A stretch of DNA of 20,673 nucleotides from an uncultured Saprospirales bacterium (GTDB lineage: Bacteria; Bacteroidota; Bacteroidia; Chitinophagales; JADIYW01): the NCBI GenBank assembly GCA_938008535.1, contig CALLKF010000132.1, forward strand, positions 1 through 20,673. Reading direction: 5' to 3'. Of the stretch, positions 15,224-20,673 are shown in pieces (positions within the stretch are counted from its first letter, which is position 1; each line of letters starts with the position of its first letter). Made by a program: the position numbers and the translations under genes. The notes beneath the pieces are model-generated. The model did not search any database. It was not told the origin of the DNA and saw only the letters and a program-made list of their open reading frames with translations.

Positions 15224-15628
15224 ATGAAAAATCAAAATCAATTTGTGCAAGCTATGAAGTGCTGCTTGACTAACGGAAAATTCGCACTTTTACTAATCAG
15301 TAGTATTTTTTTATTTACTTTTTGTCATAATCGACAGGGTGCCACAGAGGAAGTCGTTACATCAAATAGCTGTGAAAGTTTAATTGGAAATTGGGAATCT
15401 GAAAAAATGAATCTATATGGTAAATACCCAACAGTAAAAATTAAAGTAGAGAATGGTACAAACATAGTTACAATAAATGGAATCTTTGTAGCTAATGGTG
15501 ACTATACTGCTATGTGTCAAGATGGGAAATTAAAAGTAAGTGGAATACCAGGGGCAAATGAAGTATTATTATCAGCAGATGCATTTTATATGTTTGGTCA
15601 AAAATTCCATAAGGTCAATCAACCTTAG
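15224..15628 (+). CDS. Small exported protein, possible lipoprotein (lipocalin-like)
   Basis: This protein has 134 aa from the ATG at 15224; an upstream in-frame ATG at 15185 would add 13 polar residues and overlap the attC-like core. After a basic stretch (MKCCLTNGKF) comes a hydrophobic segment (ALLLISSIFLFTF) ending at Cys34. That resembles a lipoprotein signal, although FTFC departs from the usual L-A/S-G/A-C. The mature part, about 100 aa, opens with CESLIGNWESEKMN and continues in short beta strands (TVKIKVENGTNIVTINGIFV, GKLKVSGIPGANEVLLS). The LIGNWE opening is typical of lipocalin-like small beta-barrel proteins, but no family is certain. An outer-membrane or periplasmic location is inferred. 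It is the first gene inside the putative cassette and could be cargo. Confidence 0.65.
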   Translation: MKNQNQFVQAMKCCLTNGKFALLLISSIFLFTFCHNRQGATEEVVTSNSCESLIGNWESEKMNLYGKYPTVKIKVENGTNIVTINGIFVANGDYTAMCQDGKLKVSGIPGANEVLLSADAFYMFGQKFHKVNQP

Positions 15629-15692
15629 CTTATTTTAAAAGATAAGAAAATATCCAACTACTAATTTTTTATCAAAATTTTAATACTAAAAA

Positions 15693-15724
15693 GTTGCACT
15701 TAAGTGAAACATTATATATCTTTG
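15693..15724 (+). promoter_or_regulatory. Promoter of the toxin-antitoxin operon
   Basis: GTTG (15693-15696), a 20-nt spacer and TATCTTTG (15717-15724) match the Bacteroidota consensus, exactly at the -7 box and with one mismatch at -33. The predicted transcript start, about 5-7 nt past the -7 box, falls on or next to the GTG at 15729, so the mRNA may be leaderless. Confidence 0.6.
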
Positions 15725-15728
15725 TATA

Positions 15729-16076
15729 GTGAACGAAAAACAGAGTTACAGAAAGATTATATTTTTCAAAAATTATTTTCAATCCTTTTTTGATAAGCAA
15801 AACAAAAAAGTAAAAGCAAAGATAGTTTGGACATTCGATTTAATTGAAGAATTACAAAGAATTCCGGAAACGTATTTTAAACATATTGAAAATATTGACG
15901 GCTTGTATGAAATTCGAGTTCAAGTTGGTAGTGATATATTTCGAATCTTCTGTTTTTTCGATGAAGGACAGTTAGTTGTTTTAGCAAATGGATTTCAAAA
16001 GAAAACTCAAAAGACACCCAAGAAAGAAATTGAATTAGCGATAAAAATAAAAACAGAATATGAAAACGAAAAATAA
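15729..16076 (+). CDS. HigB/RelE-like toxin (Gp49 family type)
   Basis: This 115-aa protein has the RelE-like small-nuclease pattern: KIIFFKNYFQSFFDKQNKKVKAKIVWTFDLIEEL (paired helices), ETYFKHIENIDGLYEIRVQVGSDIFRIFCFF (core strands, with conserved GLYEIRV and FRIF), then VVLANGFQKKTQKTPKKEIELA. The last stretch, with F-x-KKTQ-TP, is the hallmark of the phage-derived Gp49/HigB branch. Such toxins cut mRNA on the ribosome and are blocked by an Xre-type antitoxin, here the next gene, which overlaps by 17 bp. Toxin-first order is typical of higBA. The start is a GTG (15729) placed right at the predicted transcription start; no ATG lies nearby in frame. It lies within the putative attC-bounded cassette, a common home for toxin-antitoxin pairs. 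Confidence 0.88.
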   Translation: MNEKQSYRKIIFFKNYFQSFFDKQNKKVKAKIVWTFDLIEELQRIPETYFKHIENIDGLYEIRVQVGSDIFRIFCFFDEGQLVVLANGFQKKTQKTPKKEIELAIKIKTEYENEK

Positions 16077-16365
16077 AAATATAATGACACTCGATGAGTT
16101 CAAAGAAAAAAACTACGGAAAACGTGGTTCAAAAAAACGTGACGAACTGGAAGCAGGTTATAAGAATTTTAAAATTGGAGTTTTATTGCAAGAAGCAAGA
16201 CTCGAGAAAGGATTAACACAAGAAGAACTTGCAACAAAAGTTGGTACTACAAAATCTTACATTTCCAAAATTGAAAACAACATAAAAGAAACTCGAATTT
16301 CTACACTTCAAAAAATTGTTGAACTTGGTCTTGGTGGTCACTTAGACTTATCTATAAAAATATAG
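16060..16365 (+). CDS. HigA-like Xre-family antitoxin
   Basis: This 101-aa protein has an N-terminal segment (MTLDEFKEKNYGKRGSKKRDELEAGYKNFKIG) of the kind found in Gp49-partner antitoxins. A full Xre helix-turn-helix follows (LLQEARLEKGLTQEELATKVG, TTKSYISKIENNIKETRISTLQKIVELGLGGHL). It should neutralise the upstream toxin and repress their shared promoter, as is general for higBA pairs. The ATG at 16060 overlaps the toxin gene by 17 bp; a second ATG at 16084 would remove eight Lys/Asn-rich residues and the overlap. I prefer the first, because similar family members begin MKTK. No terminator hairpin follows; the second attC-like site begins 12 bp after the stop. Confidence 0.9.
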   Translation: MKTKNKNIMTLDEFKEKNYGKRGSKKRDELEAGYKNFKIGVLLQEARLEKGLTQEELATKVGTTKSYISKIENNIKETRISTLQKIVELGLGGHLDLSIKI

Positions 16366-16377
16366 CGACGAAAACCA

Positions 16378-16509
16378 GCCCATAACAAAAAATTGGCAAT
16401 AGTTGTGGTAGGTTTGGTAATTTAAGTTTTGTGTAATAAATTTAATTTGTAAATAATTGATAGTTGGTGCTAAACACGCACAACCATCGCCAATTTTCAA
16501 CCGTTAGCC
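16378..16509 (+). other. attC-like folded site B
   Basis: The left end GCCCATAAC (16378-16386) and the right end GTTAGCC (16503-16509) pair at TAAC/GTTA. Inside, AAAATTGGC (16389-16397) pairs perfectly with GCCAATTTT (16489-16497), and the stem continues with 8 of 10 matches to 16407/16479, leaving bulged bases and a long variable centre. The total of about 132 bp lies within the known attC size range. Its left end is the exact complement of GTTATGGGC at the right end of site A, as expected when both came from one circular cassette. Confidence 0.55.
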
Positions 16510-16665
16510 TTGCCGTTGACAGGTGTGTCTCCTGCCAACCACAACACGAACCCAGCACATGGCAGGCATTATCACCATCCAACCACAAACCGCATCTCTA
16601 CAAATAAAATTATTATCTTTATTCATACAAAAAGACGCCAAAGCAAGACCAAACAGACAGATTAA
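16510..16665. other. Upstream region of the Crp-family gene
   Basis: This 156-bp stretch is richer in C and A than its surroundings. A near-match -7 box (TATCTTTA, 16614-16621) lies 45 bp before the ATG, but no -33 TTTG stands at the right distance. I see no operator dyad, terminator or small gene. Confidence 0.3.
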
Positions 16666-17244
16666 ATGGATGATAAACTGCTGAACTATTTTCAAAGAAT
16701 TATGCCGCTTTCGCAGGAAGAGATCGAAGCGATTGTTGAAACGATGACCATAAAGCAGTATAAGAAAGGAACCGTTTTGCTTAGAGAAGGACAAATTTCT
16801 ACCGAAGCTTATTTTGTTTTAGAAGGTTGTGTTAGACAATACTATATAGTTGACGGTGACGAAAAAACAAATAACTTCTTTACCGAAGAGCAGTGGGTAG
16901 TTTCCATCAACAGCTTTAGTCAAAACAAACCTTCAGGTCATTTTCTGGATTGCTGTATGGACTGCTCATTGGTGGTTGGAAACAGGGAAAAGGAAGAAAA
17001 CCTCTACAAGCGCTTTCCGAAATTTGAAACCGTTTCGAGAAAAGTAATGGAAAAAGTGTTTGCAGAGCAGCAGGAAATAATGTCGTCCTATACTACCGAT
17101 ACAGCCGAGCAGCGCTATTTAAAATTATTAAGATCAAGGCCTGACTTGTTTCAGAAAATACCGCAATACCAGATTGCAAGCTATGTAGGTGTAAAACCCG
17201 AATCATTAAGCAGGATCAGGAAACGGATAGCGGACAGGCTTTAA
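16666..17244 (+). CDS. Crp/Fnr-family transcriptional regulator
   Basis: This 192-aa regulator has an N-terminal cyclic-nucleotide-binding-type beta barrel (about 10-110; KGTVLLREGQISTEAYFVLEGCVRQYYI) and a C-terminal winged HTH (about 165-190; IPQYQIASYVGVKPESLSRIRKRI). The phosphate-binding signature of true cAMP sites (RPA/RAA type) is absent: the corresponding stretch reads EEQWVVSINSFSQNKPSG. The effector is therefore probably not cAMP, as in most Bacteroidota members of this family. No Fnr-type cysteine cluster is seen, although CCMDC occurs at 96-100. It converges on the reductase gene with only 3 bp between stops, and the two probably function or moved together. Base and codon use is more G+C-rich than in the flanking genes. 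Confidence 0.88.
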   Translation: MDDKLLNYFQRIMPLSQEEIEAIVETMTIKQYKKGTVLLREGQISTEAYFVLEGCVRQYYIVDGDEKTNNFFTEEQWVVSINSFSQNKPSGHFLDCCMDCSLVVGNREKEENLYKRFPKFETVSRKVMEKVFAEQQEIMSSYTTDTAEQRYLKLLRSRPDLFQKIPQYQIASYVGVKPESLSRIRKRIADRL

Positions 17245-17247
17245 CGC

Positions 17248-18201
17248 TTAAATTTCTATGGCCACATTTCCTTTTTTATGTCCTTTTTCTACATAGGCGT
17301 GCGCTTCGGCAATTTGCTCCAATGGATAGGTTTTATCAAGAACAGGTTTAAATTTACCAGCTTCGATCAGCTCCTTAATAAAAATAATATCTGCTGCTGT
17401 ATGGCTGATAACGCCTGTCAATACTTTTCTGCTGCTTGTCATAGAGATCCACAAACCTTGCAGCATTTCAGACATTCCTGCGGCACTTAAGATCATAATT
17501 CCATTTTTATTAAGCGACTTTAAGCTTCGTGAAACAGATATGGCTTTCACTGTATCAAAGATCACATCATACATTTCGCCATGCTGCGTAAAATCCTCTT
17601 GAGTATAATCTATTACATGGTCTGCTCCGATAGATTTTACCAGCGTAATATTTGCCGTGCTGCAAACTCCGGTAACAGATGCTCCAAATGATTTTGCCAG
17701 TTGAACGGCAGCACTTCCTACCGCACCGGAAGCACCAACTATAAGCACTTTTTGACCTGGTTTTATCATTGCCTTTTTTATAAAATGTAAAGCTGTGACT
17801 GCACCAAAAGGAATGGAAGCTGCTTGAGTGTGAGAAATAGCAGCAGGCTTTAATGCTATGGATGTATTTTCAGGAATGCATATGTATTCAGCATAAGCAC
17901 CAAAGCGCATATCTGTATGACCAAAAACAAGGTCACCCACTTTGAATTGTTTTACATTTTTGCCGACACTTTCAATTTCGCCTGAGAAAACACTTCCAAC
18001 GATATTTATTTTTGGTTTTATCAGGCCGAAAATAAACCGTGCTGCAAACGGATCGGCTTTCCGTAATCTCCAGTCACCTGAATTAACAGCCGTGGCTTTA
18101 ATTCTTACCAGGATTTCATTGTCTTTAGGCGTTGGCTTTTCAACCTCTTTAATTTGCAGGACCTCCGGCGGACCGTACTGTGTATAAACTGCTGCTTTCA
18201 T
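17248..18201 (-). CDS. NAD(P)-dependent medium-chain reductase (quinone oxidoreductase-like)
   Basis: This 317-aa MDR-superfamily enzyme has an N-terminal GroES-like fold (AVYTQYGPPEVLQIKEVEKP, AVNSGDWRLRKADP, GSVFSGEIESVGKNVKQFKVGDLVFG). The nucleotide-binding Rossmann segment follows (KVLIVGASGAVGSAAVQLAK, glycine loop at 156-162) with GADHVIDYTQEDF. The zinc-binding cysteine cluster and catalytic Cys/His of alcohol dehydrogenases are missing. It thus belongs with zinc-independent quinone or enone reductases, and the A-S-G-A-V-G loop favours NADPH. The physiological substrate is unknown; stress-induced reduction of quinones or unsaturated carbonyls is likely. It is cytoplasmic. It lies tail to tail with the Crp-family gene, which may control it, and shares that gene's richer G+C composition. 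Confidence 0.9.
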   Translation of the reverse strand: MKAAVYTQYGPPEVLQIKEVEKPTPKDNEILVRIKATAVNSGDWRLRKADPFAARFIFGLIKPKINIVGSVFSGEIESVGKNVKQFKVGDLVFGHTDMRFGAYAEYICIPENTSIALKPAAISHTQAASIPFGAVTALHFIKKAMIKPGQKVLIVGASGAVGSAAVQLAKSFGASVTGVCSTANITLVKSIGADHVIDYTQEDFTQHGEMYDVIFDTVKAISVSRSLKSLNKNGIMILSAAGMSEMLQGLWISMTSSRKVLTGVISHTAADIIFIKELIEAGKFKPVLDKTYPLEQIAEAHAYVEKGHKKGNVAIEI

Positions 18202-18377
18202 CTTTTTTTATTGTTTGATTATTTAACAGGACAAAAGTAGATGCTTCATTTTCCGCTTTCATTGACTTCGGTTAAGAAATAAAATACTGTCTGCATTTGG
18301 CATGGCATATTACATACGAACTAGAATTTAAATAAGATTATTAACTTTATTGATACAGAAAATTTTAGATTTAACGA

Positions 18378-18608
18378 ATGAAGAATCTTGATGTAAGACA
18401 TTATCTTGACATTTACACAACGAGAAAAGAAATGCAAGAGGAAGGTTTAACAAACCCAAGTGAACAAATCAAATCATTCACGATAGAATTTGTTGAAAAA
18501 TTAAAGACTTATTCGTTGGACGAAGAAATTATATTGAAAGCAGACGGTTCATTCTTTGACAGTAAAGGAAATTTAATTATTAAATTTCCAAATCAATATG
18601 ACAAATGA
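18378..18608 (+). CDS. Unknown 76-aa protein
   Basis: A small acidic-basic mixed protein (MKNLDVRHYLDIYTTRKEMQ at the start; GSFFDSKGNLIIKFPNQYDK at the end) with no signal peptide or known motif that I recognise. The first 55 residues look helical. The end forms a likely beta hairpin (EIILKADGSFFDSKGNLIIKF), which makes it look like a real folded domain rather than a chance frame. The 176-bp gap before it holds a weak -7-like TAACTTTA (18342-18349) and nothing else clear. It converges on the MBL hydrolase gene, 22 bp apart. Confidence 0.6.
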   Translation: MKNLDVRHYLDIYTTRKEMQEEGLTNPSEQIKSFTIEFVEKLKTYSLDEEIILKADGSFFDSKGNLIIKFPNQYDK

Positions 18609-18630
18609 CCATTGTTTTGAGGAAATAACT

Positions 18631-19287
18631 CTACACCAAAAACGGATTACTTCTGCGCTCTGCGCCAATAGAAGTAGGGTTGCCGTGTCCATTGAATATT
18701 TCCACTTTATCATCCAAAACTAATAATTGTTTTTCTATTGATTTTATCAAAGTATGATGATTTCCACCAGGTAAATCGGTTCTGCCAATACTTCCTTCAA
18801 ATAATACATCACCAACGATGCAATAACTTTCAGCAGCATTTAAAAAACAAATGCTGCCTGGCGAATGTCCTGGTGTAAATAAAATATCAATGACTACATC
18901 GTTTAAATGCAATTTTTCATTTTCAGAAATAAAATAAGATGGTTCTAATTTGTCAGGAATTTTTGCACCATACATTCTGGCTGCATTTTCTGCAAATTGT
19001 AAAACCGGTAATTCTTTTTCGTGAATACCTAATTCCAACTTATATTCATCTGCAATAAACTTATTTCCGTATATATGATCTAAATGACAATGCGTATTTA
19101 CCAAACGAACTGGATTTAACGCATTTTTTTCAATGTAAGAAATTAACACTTTTTGTTCCTGTAATGTATAACAACCTGGATCAATGATCCAACAATCTTT
19201 GTTAGCATGCGTTATAATGTAGGTGTTTTCCTGAAAAGGATTGAAACAAAATGAAGCAATATTTGTATTTAATTTTGCGTTATCCAT
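18631..19287 (-). CDS. MBL-fold metallo-hydrolase (glyoxalase II-like)
   Basis: This 218-aa metallo-beta-lactamase-fold hydrolase has the metal-binding motif THCHLDH (His66, His68, Asp70, His71), His141 in TPGHSPGSICF, Asp160 in IVGDVLFEGSIGRTDLPGG, and His201 in NGHGNPTSIG. This complete set predicts a dinuclear zinc or iron centre. The pattern GD-LF-GSIGRTDLPGG is that of the short YcbL/hydroxyacylglutathione-hydrolase-like group, which lacks the C-terminal substrate domain of true glyoxalase II. A thioester of unknown identity is a fair substrate guess. It is cytoplasmic. Its start ATG (19287) lies divergent from the TolB-like gene with 126 bp between. Confidence 0.9.
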   Translation of the reverse strand: MDNAKLNTNIASFCFNPFQENTYIITHANKDCWIIDPGCYTLQEQKVLISYIEKNALNPVRLVNTHCHLDHIYGNKFIADEYKLELGIHEKELPVLQFAENAARMYGAKIPDKLEPSYFISENEKLHLNDVVIDILFTPGHSPGSICFLNAAESYCIVGDVLFEGSIGRTDLPGGNHHTLIKSIEKQLLVLDDKVEIFNGHGNPTSIGAERRSNPFLV

Positions 19288-19413
19288 AAGATTTACTTAT
19301 TTTGTAAATGTAGTATTTCGTAATGAGTATTTTGTAGTGCGACTTGAAAATTTATTTTTAGAATGATTAATTATTTTTCCAATATCAGAATAGCATGTTT
19401 CTTACCAAACAAA

Positions 19414-20673
19414 ATGATTAATAAAATAATCGTTTTGTTTTTCGCAATACTATTTTCACAATACTCATTTCTTTCTGCACAAACTACACAAGTGCAATTT
19501 GGACAAAACCGCGTGCAATATCATCCATTTGATTGGCAATATTACAATTCAGAAAATTTTGCCATTTATTTTTATCCAGGCGGACAAGAAATTGGAAAGT
19601 TTGTTTGGACAACTGCTGAGCAAAAATTGAAAGAATTGGATGAATTGATGGATTTTCATTATCGTTCCAAAGTAGATATCATGGTGTATAACGATATCAC
19701 AGATTTAGCGCAAAACAATATTGGAATTGGACAAGATGATTATAATATTGGCGGCACAGCTGTGTTGCGTGATAATAAAATGTTTTTGCATTTTGATGGT
19801 AATCACAAACATTTACAACGTGATTTGTTAAAAGGTTTATCAGAGTTGTATGTTCGACAAATGATGGCTGGAAATAATTTTAAACAAAAGCTACAAAACA
19901 CCTTGTTTTTAAATTTACCGAAATGGTATCGTAGTGGTTTAGCAGCTTACATGGGTGAAAATTGGAATACTGAATTGGATACCAAGTTGAAGAATTTTTT
20001 ACAAACGACTAGAAAAGCAGATTTTAATAAATTAGTTGCTAAAGATGCTGAATTTGCAGGTCAATCTTTTTGGTACATGTTGAACGAATTGTATGGAAAA
20101 GATGTGATACCAAATATTTTGTATTTAACCAGAATTAACCATAATATTAATTCTGGTTTTTCGTATGCAACCAATACTACTTTAAAAGGTTTAATGACCG
20201 ATTGGAAGCTTTTTTATGGCAACCGTTATGTGTTGGACGAAAAAGACAGAGACTCTTTGCAATTTACATCACAAATAAAATTAAAAAAGCGAAACAACAC
20301 TGAAATTGGTGATATGAAGTTTTCTGCAGATGGAAAATATGCTGCATACGCTGCATTTGATGGTGGTTTTTACAAAGTCTTTTTGTTGGATTTGCAAACC
20401 AAAAAAGCAAAGAAAATTGCTACTGGTGGTTTTCGTTCCGATCAATATCCGTTTGATAAATCGTATCCAATTTTAACATGGACAAAAACTGGTAGCAAAC
20501 TCGCAGTGATTTCTGAAAGAAAAGATATTATTCGTTTGCTGCAATATGATGTAGCAAAAAAAGAAAAAGTAAAAAATAATATCATTAAGTTTCAACGAAT
20601 TTATGGTGCTGATTTTACCAATAATCCAAATTTATTAATAGTTTCCGGACAAAACAAAGGACAAACAGATTTG
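19414..20673 (+). CDS. N-terminal part of a large exported TolB-like beta-propeller protein with a peptidase-MA-like domain (cut by window edge)
   Basis: The frame is open from the ATG at 19414 to the end of the window: 420 codons with no stop. A signal peptide (MINKIIVLFFAILFSQYSFL) is followed by a domain (about 35-260) that resembles gluzincin peptidase-MA-like folds: NFAIYFYPGG, DELMDFHYRSKVDIMVYND, then KWYRSGLAAYMGENW at 170-184, the place of the usual P-W--EGLA-Y motif. The metal-binding HExxH is not present: the equivalent helix reads HKHLQRDLLKGLSELY (131-146), so catalysis is doubtful. From about 285 on, PD40/WD40-like propeller repeats begin (EIGDMKFSADGKYAAYAAFD, ILTWTKTGSKLAVISE). 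Proteins of this build in Bacteroidota often reach about 1000 aa and are annotated as TolB-like; their role is unproven. Confidence 0.8.
   Translation, partial: MINKIIVLFFAILFSQYSFLSAQTTQVQFGQNRVQYHPFDWQYYNSENFAIYFYPGGQEIGKFVWTTAEQKLKELDELMDFHYRSKVDIMVYNDITDLAQNNIGIGQDDYNIGGTAVLRDNKMFLHFDGNHKHLQRDLLKGLSELYVRQMMAGNNFKQKLQNTLFLNLPKWYRSGLAAYMGENWNTELDTKLKNFLQTTRKADFNKLVAKDAEFAGQSFWYMLNELYGKDVIPNILYLTRINHNINSGFSYATNTTLKGLMTDWKLFYGNRYVLDEKDRDSLQFTSQIKLKKRNNTEIGDMKFSADGKYAAYAAFDGGFYKVFLLDLQTKKAKKIATGGFRSDQYPFDKSYPILTWTKTGSKLAVISERKDIIRLLQYDVAKKEKVKNNIIKFQRIYGADFTNNPNLLIVSGQNKGQTDL

Noticed and set aside
16504..18610. A second cassette starting at the right end of site B
   Set aside because: A closing site should begin with GGCTAAC, the complement of its start. 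I found none downstream, so the Crp/reductase pair is not shown to be a cassette.

Overview
The window is A+T-rich DNA that looks like a Bacteroidota chromosome, probably a Chitinophagales/Sphingobacteriales-type member. Four observations support this. Several intergenic gaps carry promoters resembling the Bacteroidota sigma factor form (TTTG, about 20 nt, TAnnTTTG), with few obvious Shine-Dalgarno sequences. There is a TlpA-type thioredoxin protein with DUF4369/DUF5106-like N-terminal parts. There is a DUF1571-like secreted protein. The window closes with the start of a large TolB-like beta-propeller protein of the kind common in this phylum. No rRNA, tRNA, CRISPR array, transposase or integrase was found.

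Layout. (1) 1-4421: the tail of a + strand gene, then a leftward acyl-CoA carboxylase operon (beta subunit, biotin-carrying alpha subunit, unknown 225-aa protein). (2) 4422-4652: a divergent control region with two identical 15-bp dyad-like sites, facing a small SCP2-domain lipid-binding protein that ends in a strong terminator. (3) 5115-7340: a rightward SDR dehydrogenase / GNAT acetyltransferase / polytopic CTP-dependent lipid-alcohol kinase-like set ending in a terminator shared with the convergent gene. (4) 7363-13610: leftward genes for a thioredoxin-fold lipoprotein/periplasmic protein, a secreted DUF1571-like protein with an embedded LysM, argininosuccinate lyase, PPK2 polyphosphate kinase and a HerA-like ATPase. 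(5) 13611-16665: an accessory stretch with a REP-like palindrome, a 162-aa helical protein, and an array of ten or eleven 22-bp tandem repeats running exactly into the start of a small HTH/coiled-coil gene. Two attC-like folded sites follow, bracketing a small secreted protein and a HigBA-type toxin-antitoxin pair. (6) 16666-18201: a tightly convergent Crp-family regulator and a medium-chain reductase, visibly richer in G+C than their surroundings. (7) 18378-20673: a 76-aa orphan, an MBL-fold hydrolase, and the start of the TolB-like protein, cut by the window edge.

The best candidates for something undescribed are the 22-bp iteron-like array joined to the HTH gene, and the putative integron-style cassette at about 15183-16503. 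The cassette's two boundaries carry complementary 9-nt core sequences, as expected for attC recombination, but no integrase is visible. The operator pair between the carboxylase and SCP2 genes is a clear regulatory prediction. All functional calls are by reading motifs; no database search was possible.
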